Source: Arthrobacter sp. (GTDB lineage: Bacteria > Actinomycetota > Actinomycetes > Actinomycetales > Micrococcaceae). From it: 57,546 bases of DNA. The position numbers were made by a program, and so were the translations under genes. This document shows positions 42,791 to 51,402 of this stretch, piece after piece. How positions within the stretch are numbered: position 1 is the first letter of the stretch; the number at the start of each line of letters is the position of its first letter. The stretch lies in NCBI GenBank assembly GCA_026393275.1, contig JAPLAM010000041.1, forward strand, positions 1 to 57,546, read 5' to 3'. The notes under the pieces were generated by a model that was not told the origin of the DNA, did not search any database, and saw only the letters and a list, made by a program, of their open reading frames with translations.

Positions 42791-43278
42791 CCGGCCGCGG
42801 GGGAAACGGCACCGAGAACGGCGCCGAGCGCAACGGGGTGGTCCAGCCGGACGCCACCAGCCAGGAGATCTACGACGGCGGCATGGCGGTCCGCCGCGAG
42901 GTCCTGGGTGCCGTGCACGTGGACCGCGCCAACGCCAACAAGGATTCCTTCACCGAGGACTTCCAGGACATGATCACCCGGATCGCCTGGGGCGGGATCT
43001 GGACCCGGCCCGGAATCAGCCGCCAGATGCGCTCAGCCGTCACCATCACGGCCATGGTGGCGCACGGCCACTGGGACGAACTCGCCATGCACATCCGCGC
43101 CGCCGTCACCAACGGCCTGAGCAGGGACGAGATCAAGGAAATCCTGCTGCAGACCGCCATCTACTGCGGCGTCCCGTCCGCCAACACCGCCTTCAAGACC
43201 GCGCAGCAGGTTTTCCATTCGATGGACAACACCGCAATGGACAACACCGCGGCTGATGCGGCCGCCCCGCCCAACTAG
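42787..43278 (+). CDS. pcaC: 4-carboxymuconolactone decarboxylase
   Basis: A 163-residue decarboxylase. The conserved core is DFQDMITRIAWGGIWTRPG then SAVTITAMVAHGHWDELAMH with the catalytic His, then EEIKE-like DEIKEILLQTAIYCGVPSAN. The N-terminal 35 residues are a polar extension. It makes beta-ketoadipate enol-lactone, the PcaD substrate. It ends the tightly overlapping pcaHGBDC block; an 86-nt gap with a hairpin follows. Confidence 0.95.
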   Translation: MTGRGGNGTENGAERNGVVQPDATSQEIYDGGMAVRREVLGAVHVDRANANKDSFTEDFQDMITRIAWGGIWTRPGISRQMRSAVTITAMVAHGHWDELAMHIRAAVTNGLSRDEIKEILLQTAIYCGVPSANTAFKTAQQVFHSMDNTAMDNTAADAAAPPN

Positions 43279-43289
43279 CTGGCAGTAGG

Positions 43290-43315
43290 TGTCGTTTTGA
43301 GCCCTCAAAACGACA
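43290..43315. repeat. perfect inverted repeat between pcaC and pcaF
   Basis: TGTCGTTTTGAG (43290-43301) and CTCAAAACGACA (43304-43315) are exact complements around CC. The stem is not followed by a T-tract, though each arm holds TTTT or AAAA. It may reduce read-through or stabilise the pcaHGBDC message. I recall similar palindromes between genes in other Arthrobacter genomes, but this is memory and not a search. Confidence 0.7.
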
Positions 43316-43364
43316 TCAAGTGCGACTCAGTTGGGATTCTCTGACGGAATTTTTAGGAATGGTT

Positions 43365-44591
43365 ATGAATCAGGCTTTTGTTTACGACGCCGTGCGGACC
43401 CCCTTCGGGAAGTTCGGCGGCGGGTTGGCCGCGGTCCGGCCCGATGACCTGGCCGCGCATGTGATCGGCGAGGCGGTCCGGCGGGCGCCGGGGCTCGACG
43501 CCGGCCGGATCGACGAGGTGGTGTTCGGAAATGCCAACGGTGCGGGGGAGGAGAACCGCAACGTCGCCCGGATGGGCACGCTGCTGGCCGGTTTGCCGGT
43601 CTCGATCCCGGGCACCACGGTGAACCGGCTGTGCGGGTCCTCGCTGGACGCGGCGATGATCGCATCCCGGCAGATCAACACCGGGGACGCGGAGCTGATC
43701 CTGGTCGGCGGGGTCGAGTCGATGTCCCGGGCGCCGTGGGTGCTGCCCAAGACGGAGAAGCCCTACCCGGCCGGGGACCTGTCCCTGGTGTCCACGACGC
43801 TGGGCTGGCGGCTGGTGAACAAGGCGATGCGCCCGGACTGGACCGTGTCCCTGGGCGAGGCCACCGAGCGGCTGGCGGAGAAGTACGGGGTGGGCCGTGA
43901 GGCGCAGGACGAATTCTCGGCCAACTCGCACAACCTCGCCGCGGCTGCCTGGGACGAAGGGTTCTACGACACCCTCGTCACCCCGGTCCCAGGCACGGAC
44001 CTGGTCCGGGACGAGGGCATCCGGGCCGGGTCCTCGGCAGCGAAGCTCGCCGGGCTGAAGACGGTGTTCCGGACCGAGAACGGCACCGTCACCGCCGGGA
44101 ACGCCTCGCCGCTCTCGGACGGCGCCTCCGCGGCCTGGATCGGCTCCGAGGATGCCGCCGGGATCCTGGGCCTGGACCCGCTGGCCCGGATCGCCGGCCG
44201 CGGCGCGCACGCCAACGACCCGCAGTTCTTCGGGTACGCCCCGGTCGAGGCCGCGAACAAAGCCCTCGCGAAGGCCGGAATCGGTTGGGACCAGGTCGGC
44301 GCCGTCGAACTGAACGAGGCTTTCGCCGCGCAGTCCCTGGCCTGCATCAACGCCTGGGGCATCGACCCGGACATCGTGAACCGGCACGGCGGCGCGATCG
44401 CGATGGGCCACCCGCTCGGCGCGTCCGGCACCCGGATCCTCGGGACCCTGGCCCGGTCCCTGCAGGCCTCCGGGCAGCGCTGGGGCGTCGCCGCGATCTG
44501 CATCGGCGTCGGGCAGGGCCTCGCCGTCGTCCTCGAAAACGTCACCACCGCCCCCGGGCATAACCCGCCGGCAGAACCAGTAAAGGGCTAG
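43365..44591 (+). CDS. pcaF: beta-ketoadipyl-CoA thiolase
   Basis: A 408-residue thiolase that cleaves beta-ketoadipyl-CoA to succinyl-CoA and acetyl-CoA. The active Cys is in VNRLCGSSLDA near residue 90. His is in GGAIAMGHPLGASG and the second Cys in AAICIGVGQG. AGGA is 6 nt before the ATG at 43365; an ATG at 43359 is too close to it. It begins a second sub-unit of the operon with pcaI and pcaJ. Confidence 0.95.
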   Translation: MNQAFVYDAVRTPFGKFGGGLAAVRPDDLAAHVIGEAVRRAPGLDAGRIDEVVFGNANGAGEENRNVARMGTLLAGLPVSIPGTTVNRLCGSSLDAAMIASRQINTGDAELILVGGVESMSRAPWVLPKTEKPYPAGDLSLVSTTLGWRLVNKAMRPDWTVSLGEATERLAEKYGVGREAQDEFSANSHNLAAAAWDEGFYDTLVTPVPGTDLVRDEGIRAGSSAAKLAGLKTVFRTENGTVTAGNASPLSDGASAAWIGSEDAAGILGLDPLARIAGRGAHANDPQFFGYAPVEAANKALAKAGIGWDQVGAVELNEAFAAQSLACINAWGIDPDIVNRHGGAIAMGHPLGASGTRILGTLARSLQASGQRWGVAAICIGVGQGLAVVLENVTTAPGHNPPAEPVKG

Positions 44592-44594
44592 TAC

Positions 44595-45254
44595 ATGCTG
44601 AATTTCATTGACACCGTCGGCGAGGCCGTCGCCGGCATCCAAGACGGCTCCACCGTGATGATCGGCGGCTTCGGCAACGCCGGCCAGCCGTTTGAACTCA
44701 TCGACGCCCTGATGGACTGCGGGGCGACCGATCTGACAGTGGTCAACAACAACGCCGGCCAGGGCGACCAGGGCCTCGCGCTGCTGATCAAGGAGGGCCG
44801 CGTCAAGAAGATGATCTGCTCCTTCCCGCGGCAGTCCGATTCCTGGCACTTCGACGCGAAGTTCCGAGCCGGCGAGATCGAACTGGAGCTCGTCCCGCAA
44901 GGCAACCTGGCCGAGCGGATCCGGGCCGCCGGCGCCGGGATCGGCGGCTTCTTCACCCCCACGGGCTACGGCACCACGCTGGCCGAGGGCAAGGAAACCC
45001 GCTTCCTGGACGGCAAGTGGCAGGTGTTCGAGACGCCGATCCACGCCGATGTCGCACTCATCAAGGCGCTCAAGGCCGATGGCAAGGGCAACCTCGTCTA
45101 CCGCAAGACGGCCCGCAACTTCGGCCCCATCATGGCGGCGGCCGCGAAACACACCATTGTCCAGGTCTCCGAGCTCGTCCCGACGGGCGGCCTGGACCCG
45201 GAGGTCATCGTCACCCCCGGAATCTACGTCAACAACATCGTGAAGGTGGCCTGA
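44595..45254 (+). CDS. pcaI: 3-oxoacid (3-oxoadipate) CoA-transferase, subunit A
   Basis: A 219-residue alpha subunit of a family I CoA-transferase. The CoA-binding motif MIGGFGNAGQP is near residue 19. Other marks are GDQGLALLIKEGRVKKMI and GIGGFFTPTGYGT. With subunit B it transfers CoA from succinyl-CoA to 3-oxoadipate. It starts 3 nt after pcaF and ends 1 nt before pcaJ. Family members also act on acetoacetate, but the pca context favours oxoadipate. Confidence 0.92.
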   Translation: MLNFIDTVGEAVAGIQDGSTVMIGGFGNAGQPFELIDALMDCGATDLTVVNNNAGQGDQGLALLIKEGRVKKMICSFPRQSDSWHFDAKFRAGEIELELVPQGNLAERIRAAGAGIGGFFTPTGYGTTLAEGKETRFLDGKWQVFETPIHADVALIKALKADGKGNLVYRKTARNFGPIMAAAAKHTIVQVSELVPTGGLDPEVIVTPGIYVNNIVKVA

Positions 45255-45255
45255 G

Positions 45256-45921
45256 ATGAGCCTCGAGACGAGTATCCAGACTTCGGACAAGCCGCTGGGC
45301 CGTGACGACCTCGCCCGCCTGGTGGCCCGGGACATCACGCCCGGCTCCTTCGTAAACCTCGGCATTGGCCAGCCCACCCTGGTTTCCAACTACCTGGAAC
45401 CGGAGCAGAACATCACCCTGCACACCGAGAACGGCATGCTGGGCATGGGCCCGGAAGCCACCGGGGACCAGATCGACGGCGACCTCATCAACGCGGGCAA
45501 GATCCCGGTGACCGAGCTGCCCGGCGCATCCTACTTCCACCACGCCGACTCCTTCGCGATCATGCGCGGCGGCCACCTCGACATCTGCGTGCTGGGCGCC
45601 TTCCAGGTCTCCGCGACCGGGGACCTGGCCAACTGGCACACCGGCGCCCCGGACGCGATTCCCGCCGTCGGCGGCGCCATGGATTTGGCGACCGGCGCCA
45701 AGGACGTCTTCGTCATGATGACGCTGCTGACGCGGGAGGGAGTGTCCAAGCTGGTGGAGACCTGCAGCTATCCGCTCACCGGGATCGGCTGCGTCACGCG
45801 GGTCTACACGGACAAGGCCGTCTTCCTGACCGGCCCCGACGGCGTCCGGGTCCGCGAAACGTTCGGCTGCACCCTCGAGGAACTGCAGGCCCTTGTGCCC
45901 GTACCGCTCAAGGCCGCATGA
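45256..45921 (+). CDS. pcaJ: 3-oxoacid (3-oxoadipate) CoA-transferase, subunit B
   Basis: A 221-residue beta subunit. The catalytic Glu is in HTENGMLGMGP, preceded by the glycine-rich NLGIGQPTLVSNYL. Paired with PcaI. It starts 1 nt after pcaI and its stop is 1 nt before the IclR gene, so the regulator is co-transcribed. Confidence 0.93.
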   Translation: MSLETSIQTSDKPLGRDDLARLVARDITPGSFVNLGIGQPTLVSNYLEPEQNITLHTENGMLGMGPEATGDQIDGDLINAGKIPVTELPGASYFHHADSFAIMRGGHLDICVLGAFQVSATGDLANWHTGAPDAIPAVGGAMDLATGAKDVFVMMTLLTREGVSKLVETCSYPLTGIGCVTRVYTDKAVFLTGPDGVRVRETFGCTLEELQALVPVPLKAA

Positions 45922-45922
45922 A

Positions 45923-46741
45923 GTGACTGAAGCAGCAAAGACTACCCGGGCCGACGGGGCGCCCGCGGCCAGCGACCAGTACGTCCAGTCGCTGGCGAGG
46001 GGATTGGCGGTGATCCGGTCCTTCGACGCGGCGCACCCGCTGATGACCCTGTCGGAGGTCGCGGCCCGGACGGCCCTCACCCGGGCCACCGCGCGCCGGT
46101 TCCTGCACACCCTCGTCGAGCTCGGCTACGTCCGCACCGACGGCAAGGTCTTCGCGCTGACCGCCAAGGTGCTGCAGCTCGGCTACGCCTACCTGTCCGG
46201 ACTGTCGCTGCCGCAAATCGCCCAGCCGCACCTGGAGGAGCTGTCGCTCCGGCTGGGGGAGTCGACGTCGGCCGCCGTGCTTGACGGGACGGACATCGCC
46301 TACATTGCGCGGGTGGCGACGCGCCGGATCATGACCGTGGGGATCACCGTGGGCACCCGGTTCCCGGCGTACGCCACCTCCATGGGCCGGGTCCTGCTGG
46401 CCGCCCTGCCGCCGGCGCAGCTGCAGGAATACCTGGCCACGGCCGAGGTCCGCCCCCTCACCCCGCGCGCCATCGGCACCCGAGCGGAGCTGCTGGCGGA
46501 GCTGGACACCGTCCGGACCCAGGGCTGGTGCCTGCTGGACCAGGAATTGGAACTCGGGCTGATGTCCGTGGCGGCGCCGATCCACGACGGGCCGGACAAG
46601 GTGGTCGCCGCCATTAACGTCTCGCTGCAGGCCCAGGCGGTCGCCGCGCAGCCTGATCCTGCGGCGTACCTGACAGTGGTGCGCGAAGCCACCGTCGCCG
46701 CCGCGGAACTCATTTCCGCGGATCTCTCCGCCGGACGTTAG
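45923..46741 (+). CDS. IclR family regulator (PcaR/PobR-like)
   Basis: A 272-residue IclR protein. HTH at about 20-75 (LMTLSEVAARTALTRATARR), effector domain from about 90. The N-terminal SLARGLAVIRSF is the mark of the PcaR/PcaU/PobR branch, which responds to beta-ketoadipate, protocatechuate or 4-hydroxybenzoate. I use the GTG at 45923, since the frame further upstream overlaps pcaJ. It is the second IclR gene bracketing the cluster and probably activates the pca genes. Confidence 0.9.
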   Translation: MTEAAKTTRADGAPAASDQYVQSLARGLAVIRSFDAAHPLMTLSEVAARTALTRATARRFLHTLVELGYVRTDGKVFALTAKVLQLGYAYLSGLSLPQIAQPHLEELSLRLGESTSAAVLDGTDIAYIARVATRRIMTVGITVGTRFPAYATSMGRVLLAALPPAQLQEYLATAEVRPLTPRAIGTRAELLAELDTVRTQGWCLLDQELELGLMSVAAPIHDGPDKVVAAINVSLQAQAVAAQPDPAAYLTVVREATVAAAELISADLSAGR

Positions 46742-46753
46742 GGCCGCCGGGCC

Positions 46754-48115
46754 TCAGGTAGCGGGGAAGACTTTCCCGGGGTTGAGGATGTCCCTCGGAT
46801 CGAAGACGGCTTTGATTTGCCGCTGGAGATCGAGCAGGTCCGCGCCGAGTTCGTCGCCGAGCCATTGCCGTTTCAGCAGGCCGATGCCGTGTTCCCCGGA
46901 GAGCGTGCCGCCAAGTTCCAGGGCGTAGGCAAACAGCTCGCCGGCTGCCTTCCAGATGACGTCCGGAACGGTCTCGCCGTCATACACGAAAGTCGGATGC
47001 AGGTTGCCGTCCCCGGCGTGGCACGCGGTGGGGATCATGATGCCATACCGGTCCTCGAGGTCCAAGACTTTGCGGAAGACATCGCTGACACGGTCGCGCG
47101 GCACCGCGACGTCTTCCACCAGCATCGTGCCCAGGGATTCCAGCGCCGGAAACGCCTGGCGCCGAATGTCGACCAGGCGGGCCGACTCGTCCGGATCCGT
47201 TGTGGTCCGGGCGGTTCCGCCGGCGGTCGTGATGATGTTCACCACTGCGCCCGCGTCTGCCAGGGCGGCCGGTCCGTCGCATTGGACGAGGAAGTACGAG
47301 TTTCCCTGCACGAGCAGGTCCTGGCTGATGTACCTGCCGACACATTCGAGCGTTCGGCGATCCAGCAGTTCCATGATGGCCGGCACCAGACCGGCTGCCG
47401 TTATCCGGGCCGCGGCGTCCGCGGCCTGTTCAACGCCGGGGAAGAAGGCGCCGATTGTCGCCTGCGGGCCCGTTACTGCCGGCTGCAGCTTCAGCGTGCA
47501 CTCGACGATGATGCCGAGGGTGCCCTCGGAACCGATCATCAGGGCGCACATGTCATATCCCGTGACGCCCTTCACCGTCCGGTGCCCCACGGAGATCAGG
47601 CGCCCGTCGGCGAGGACCACCTTGAGCGCAAGCACTGCTTCGCGGGTGACACCATATTTGGCGCAGAGCAGGCCCCCGGCGTTCATGGCAATGTTGCCGC
47701 CCACGGTGGAAATATCCTTGCTGGCCGGGTCCGGCGGCCACCACAGCCCGTGCCGGGCCAGTTCCGCATTCAGCGCGCCGTTCAGTATTCCGGGCTGGAC
47801 CACGGCAAGCCTGTTGGCGGGGGAGATCTCCAGGATGTCCCGCATGGAACCCATGCACAGGACGATCTCGCCGCTGCCGGCGATGCCGCCGCCCGCGAGG
47901 CCGGACCCGGCGCCCCGCGTCACGACGGGCGTGCCTGTTTGGTACGCGATCCGGCAGACGGCTTGGACGTCCTCGATGCTTTGCGCATGCACCGCGGCGA
48001 TCGGCGTGCCGGGGGACACGTGGCCGGAGCGGTCGCTCCGGTACTGCCCAAGCTCGGCGACGTCGGTGACCACCCTGCCGGGCAGCGCCTGCGACAGCAA
48101 GGCTGCAATGTCCAT
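46754..48115 (-). CDS. FAD-linked oxidase (GlcD/D-lactate dehydrogenase-like)
   Basis: A 453-residue flavoenzyme. The FAD_binding_4 domain shows VTRGAGSGLAGGGIAG and STVGGNIAMNAGG. The C-terminal oxidase domain shows HAGDGNLHP and SGEHGIGLLK, which hold the catalytic His. It oxidises a D-2-hydroxy acid such as glycolate or an aromatic hydroxy acid. It lies beside an MFS transporter, with the homoprotocatechuate genes divergent, so an aromatic hydroxy acid (for example hydroxyphenyl-lactate or hydroxymandelate) is possible. The substrate is not known. Confidence 0.85.
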   Translation of the reverse strand: MDIAALLSQALPGRVVTDVAELGQYRSDRSGHVSPGTPIAAVHAQSIEDVQAVCRIAYQTGTPVVTRGAGSGLAGGGIAGSGEIVLCMGSMRDILEISPANRLAVVQPGILNGALNAELARHGLWWPPDPASKDISTVGGNIAMNAGGLLCAKYGVTREAVLALKVVLADGRLISVGHRTVKGVTGYDMCALMIGSEGTLGIIVECTLKLQPAVTGPQATIGAFFPGVEQAADAAARITAAGLVPAIMELLDRRTLECVGRYISQDLLVQGNSYFLVQCDGPAALADAGAVVNIITTAGGTARTTTDPDESARLVDIRRQAFPALESLGTMLVEDVAVPRDRVSDVFRKVLDLEDRYGIMIPTACHAGDGNLHPTFVYDGETVPDVIWKAAGELFAYALELGGTLSGEHGIGLLKRQWLGDELGADLLDLQRQIKAVFDPRDILNPGKVFPAT

Positions 48116-48251
48116 CTCGTGTTCCTCTAATTTCGGTCCCGTGGCGTGCGGCGGCGCCGCGCGGCATCACGGTGACGGGCGGCGAAATGGCAACGGGGGA
48201 GGGAAGGGGCGTTGGCTCCTACCCTCCCCCGTGCCGGTGGATGGGGCTTGA

Positions 48252-49652
48252 TCAGACGCGGGCGCTGTCGGCCTCGTCGCGGACGGCCGCCGGGCGCTTG
48301 TCGAAGATGGTGGCTCCGACTTCCTGCTCGGCCTGGTTGTTGATGCCCAGGTCAATGCCCTTGCGGTCACGGATCACCAGGACGGCGCCGGTGGAAATCA
48401 GGGCCACAATCAACAGGTAAACGGAGACGGACGTGGTGGTCCCGGTGGCCTGGACCAGTGCGGTGGCGATGGTCGGGGCGAACGCTCCGCCGAGGATGGA
48501 ACCCAGGGCGTAGGAGATGGCCACGCCGGAGAACCTGATGGAGGCCGGGAACAGCTCGCTGTAGAGGGCGGCCTGCGGTCCGTAGGTCAGGCCGAGCCCG
48601 ACGGTCAGCAAGACCAGGCCCACGAGCAGCGCCCAGATGTTGCCGGTGTTCACCAGCCAGAACAGCGGGAACACAGCGGCGATCAGGCTGGCATAGCCGA
48701 TGAGGTAGGTCTTCTTGCGGCCGATGCTGTCCGCGAGGAACCCGGCAACCAGGGTAAAGATGAGCCAGGAGAAGGCAGACACCGTCACGGCCAGGAGCAC
48801 TTCCGTGCGGTCCATGGCCAGGCCTTTGGGATTCGTGGAGTAGTTGAGGACGTAACCGCCGGTGGTCATGTAACCGGCAGCGTTGTTGCCCGCGAAGACC
48901 AGGGCGGCGATGATGACCAGCAACCAGTGCTTCTTGAAGAGTTCGACGATCGGGACGCGGGTCTGCTGCTTCTTCTGGGCGATTTCCTCGAAGACCGGGC
49001 TTTCCTCCACGCTGCGGCGGACGATGAAGCCGACGACGATCAGGACGAAGCTGAGCAGGAAGGGAACGCGCCAGCCCCACTCGGCAAAGGCCGCGCCGGG
49101 CGAGATAACGCCGGACATCAGGGCCAGGATGCCGGAGGCAAGGATCATGCCCAGCGGGACACCGAGCTGGGGAAAGGAGCCGAAGAGGCCGCGCTTGCCG
49201 CCGGGAGCATGCTCGACTGCCATCAGCACGGCACCGCCCCATTCGCCGCCGGCGGAGACGCCCTGCAGGATGCGCAGCGTGAGCAACAGGATGGGCGCGA
49301 TCACGCCGGCCGTCTCGTAGGTGGGCAAGACACCGATCAGGGTCGTCGCAGTGCCCATCAGGACCAGGGTGAGCACCAGCATGGCACGGCGCCCCAGCCT
49401 GTCACCGAAGTGCCCGGCCAGGAAGGCACCGAGCGGCCGGAACAGGAAGCTGAGGCCGATCGAGGCAAAAGCGAGCAGGATGCCGATGTCATTCCCGGCC
49501 GGCTCGAAGAAGAGCTTGGCGAAGACCAGGCCCGCCGCGTTGGCGTAGATGAAGAAGTCGTACCACTCGATGGTGGTGCCGATGATGGTAGCGAATGCTA
49601 CCCGGCGGTTTTCCTGGGCCGTGCTGCGCTGCGGATGCGACAGAGTGGTCAT
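48252..49652 (-). CDS. MFS transporter, MHS family
   Basis: A 466-residue transporter with 12 membrane segments. TM1 has FATIIGTTIEWYDFFIYANA; the loop GHFGDRLGRRAML and SAGGEWGGAVLMAVEHAP are MHS marks. The ATG at 49652 has an AGAAGGAAA site; the frame is open to 49772 but runs through the promoter. It is divergent from the homoprotocatechuate genes and probably takes up an aryl acid for them. It is followed after 136 nt by the FAD-linked oxidase. Confidence 0.86.
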   Translation of the reverse strand: MTTLSHPQRSTAQENRRVAFATIIGTTIEWYDFFIYANAAGLVFAKLFFEPAGNDIGILLAFASIGLSFLFRPLGAFLAGHFGDRLGRRAMLVLTLVLMGTATTLIGVLPTYETAGVIAPILLLTLRILQGVSAGGEWGGAVLMAVEHAPGGKRGLFGSFPQLGVPLGMILASGILALMSGVISPGAAFAEWGWRVPFLLSFVLIVVGFIVRRSVEESPVFEEIAQKKQQTRVPIVELFKKHWLLVIIAALVFAGNNAAGYMTTGGYVLNYSTNPKGLAMDRTEVLLAVTVSAFSWLIFTLVAGFLADSIGRKKTYLIGYASLIAAVFPLFWLVNTGNIWALLVGLVLLTVGLGLTYGPQAALYSELFPASIRFSGVAISYALGSILGGAFAPTIATALVQATGTTTSVSVYLLIVALISTGAVLVIRDRKGIDLGINNQAEQEVGATIFDKRPAAVRDEADSARV

Positions 49653-49725
49653 ACTTTTCCTTCTCTTCCGCCCGGGCACGTCAATGTGGCCCGGGCGAGG
49701 TGGATGCGAGGTGTGGTCAAAACTC

Positions 49726-49782
49726 GTTATACATGAAACCGTATATGATTCTTCAGTGTAGCTGTGATGCAAGTCATGTCAA
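49726..49782 (-). promoter_or_regulatory. MFS promoter and operator-like dyad
   Basis: On the minus strand a -35 TTGACA (49782-49777) is followed after 16 nt by TACACT (49760-49755). Just downstream, at about 49726-49749, the sequence TTATACATGAAACCGTATATGA has TATAC/GTATA half-sites. These resemble the TCGTATACGA at the opposite promoter, so the same regulator may bind both. Confidence 0.55.
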
Positions 49783-49823
49783 GGCCGGTCCATATGGGCG
49801 TCCGCCGCAGTTCCGGCGGGGGC

Positions 49824-49863
49824 TTGACGGATGTCCGGAAGGTATGCATAATTTCGTATACGA
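49824..49863 (+). promoter_or_regulatory. homoprotocatechuate operon promoter with operator
   Basis: TTGACG (49824-49829), exactly 17 nt, then CATAAT (49847-49852): a near-consensus sigma-70-type promoter. The palindrome TCGTATACGA (49854-49863) covers the expected start site, so a repressor there would block transcription. The GntR/FCD protein encoded in the operon is the natural candidate. Confidence 0.75.
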
Positions 49864-49887
49864 TTTTGTATTGGTTGAGGAGAAGCT

Positions 49888-51402
49888 TTGGAACAGGTCA
49901 ACGACGCCACCCTGGCCGCGGCCCGCAAGGTCATCGCGGTGCACATCAACTACCCCAGCCGGGCAGCCCAGCGCGGCCGTACCCCCGCGCAGCCCTCGTA
50001 CTTCCTGAAGCCGTCGTCCTCCCTGGCGGTCGGTTCGGCGGCGGCCCCTTCCACGGTGGAGCGTCCGGCCGGATGTGAACTGCTCGGCTACGAGGGCGAG
50101 GTCGCCCTGATCATCGGCAAACGCGCCCGCCGCGTGGGCATCGAGGATGCCTGGAGCCACGTCGAGTGGGTGACGGCCAGCAACGACCTCGGCGTTTACG
50201 ACCTTCGCTACGCGGACAAGGGCTCCAATCTCCGCTCCAAGGGCGGCGACGGGTTTACCCCGGTCGGCCCGGGCCTGATAGCCGCTGACAGCGTCGACCC
50301 CGCCGGGCTCCGCGTCCGCACCTGGCACAACAACGAACTCGTCCAGGACGACACCACCGGGGACCTGCTCTTTCCCTTTGCCCGCCTCGTCGCTGACCTT
50401 TCGCAGCTGCTCACCCTCGAAGAGGGCGACATCATCCTGACCGGCACCCCGGCCGGCGCCTCCGTCGCCAAGCCGGGCGACGTCGTCGAAGTTGAAGTAA
50501 GCACTCTTGAAGTCAGTACGACCCCGGGAGGTGCCGAGTTGACCACGGGCCGGTTGGTCACCCGGGTAGAGGAAGGCGCGACCCCGTTCGCGGACTTCGG
50601 CGCGCAGCCCAAAACCGATGACCTGCAGCGGGAGGAAGCCTACGGCTCCCGCGAAGCCGCAGGCCTGCCGGCCCAGGCGGCCCCGGCCCTGTCCCCGGAA
50701 CTGAAAGCCAAGCTGGAAAGCGTGTGCACGGCCACCCTGTCCTCCCAGCTGCGCAAGCGCGGCCTGGACAACGTCAGCATCGACGGCCTGACGTCCACCC
50801 GGCCGGACAGGCGCATCGTGGGCCTGGCCCGGACCCTGCGCTACGTGCCCAACCGCGAGGACCTCTTCAAGACCCACGGCGGCGGTTTCAACGCCCAGAA
50901 GAGGGCCATCGACTCGGTCAACGAAGGCGAGATCCTCGTGATGGAAGCCCGCGGCGAAAAGGGCACCGGCACCATCGGAGACATCCTGGCGCTCCGCGCC
51001 CAGATGCGCGGAGCGGCGGCCATCATCACCGACGGCGGCGTCCGGGACTTCTCGGCCGTGGCAGCCATGGACATGCCCACCTACTATTCCAACCCGCACC
51101 CGGCCGTCCTGGGCCGCCGGCACATCCCGTGGGACACGGACATCACCATCGCCTGCGGCGGCACCACCGTGCAGCCCGGGGACATTATCGTGGCCGACGC
51201 CGACGGCATCCTGGTGATCCCGCCGGCCCTGGCCGAAGAGCTCGCCAACGATTCCATCGCCCAGGAGCGCGAGGAGGTCTTCATCGCGGAGATGGTGCAG
51301 CAGGGCCACAGCGTGGACGGCCTGTACCCGCTCAACGCCGCATGGCGCGCCCGGTACCAGGAATGGGCGGCGTCCGCGGATGCCGGACAGCCCCATGAGT
51401 GA
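49888..51402 (+). CDS. fused fumarylacetoacetate hydrolase-family / RraA-family protein (homoprotocatechuate pathway)
   Basis: A 504-residue two-domain protein starting at TTG after GAGGAGAAG. Residues 15-235 are an FAH domain (GYEGEVALIIGKRAR with the Glu metal ligands, TASNDLGVYDLR, ILTGTPAG). Residues 275-495 are an RraA/HMG-aldolase domain (GDILALRAQ near 364, TDGGVRD at 381-387, ADADGILVIP). In E. coli, HpaG has two FAH domains and both decarboxylates and isomerises. Here the second is replaced by RraA, a family that includes oxaloacetate decarboxylases and aldolases. It probably performs the OPET decarboxylase and isomerase steps. Confidence 0.85.
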   Translation: MEQVNDATLAAARKVIAVHINYPSRAAQRGRTPAQPSYFLKPSSSLAVGSAAAPSTVERPAGCELLGYEGEVALIIGKRARRVGIEDAWSHVEWVTASNDLGVYDLRYADKGSNLRSKGGDGFTPVGPGLIAADSVDPAGLRVRTWHNNELVQDDTTGDLLFPFARLVADLSQLLTLEEGDIILTGTPAGASVAKPGDVVEVEVSTLEVSTTPGGAELTTGRLVTRVEEGATPFADFGAQPKTDDLQREEAYGSREAAGLPAQAAPALSPELKAKLESVCTATLSSQLRKRGLDNVSIDGLTSTRPDRRIVGLARTLRYVPNREDLFKTHGGGFNAQKRAIDSVNEGEILVMEARGEKGTGTIGDILALRAQMRGAAAIITDGGVRDFSAVAAMDMPTYYSNPHPAVLGRRHIPWDTDITIACGGTTVQPGDIIVADADGILVIPPALAEELANDSIAQEREEVFIAEMVQQGHSVDGLYPLNAAWRARYQEWAASADAGQPHE

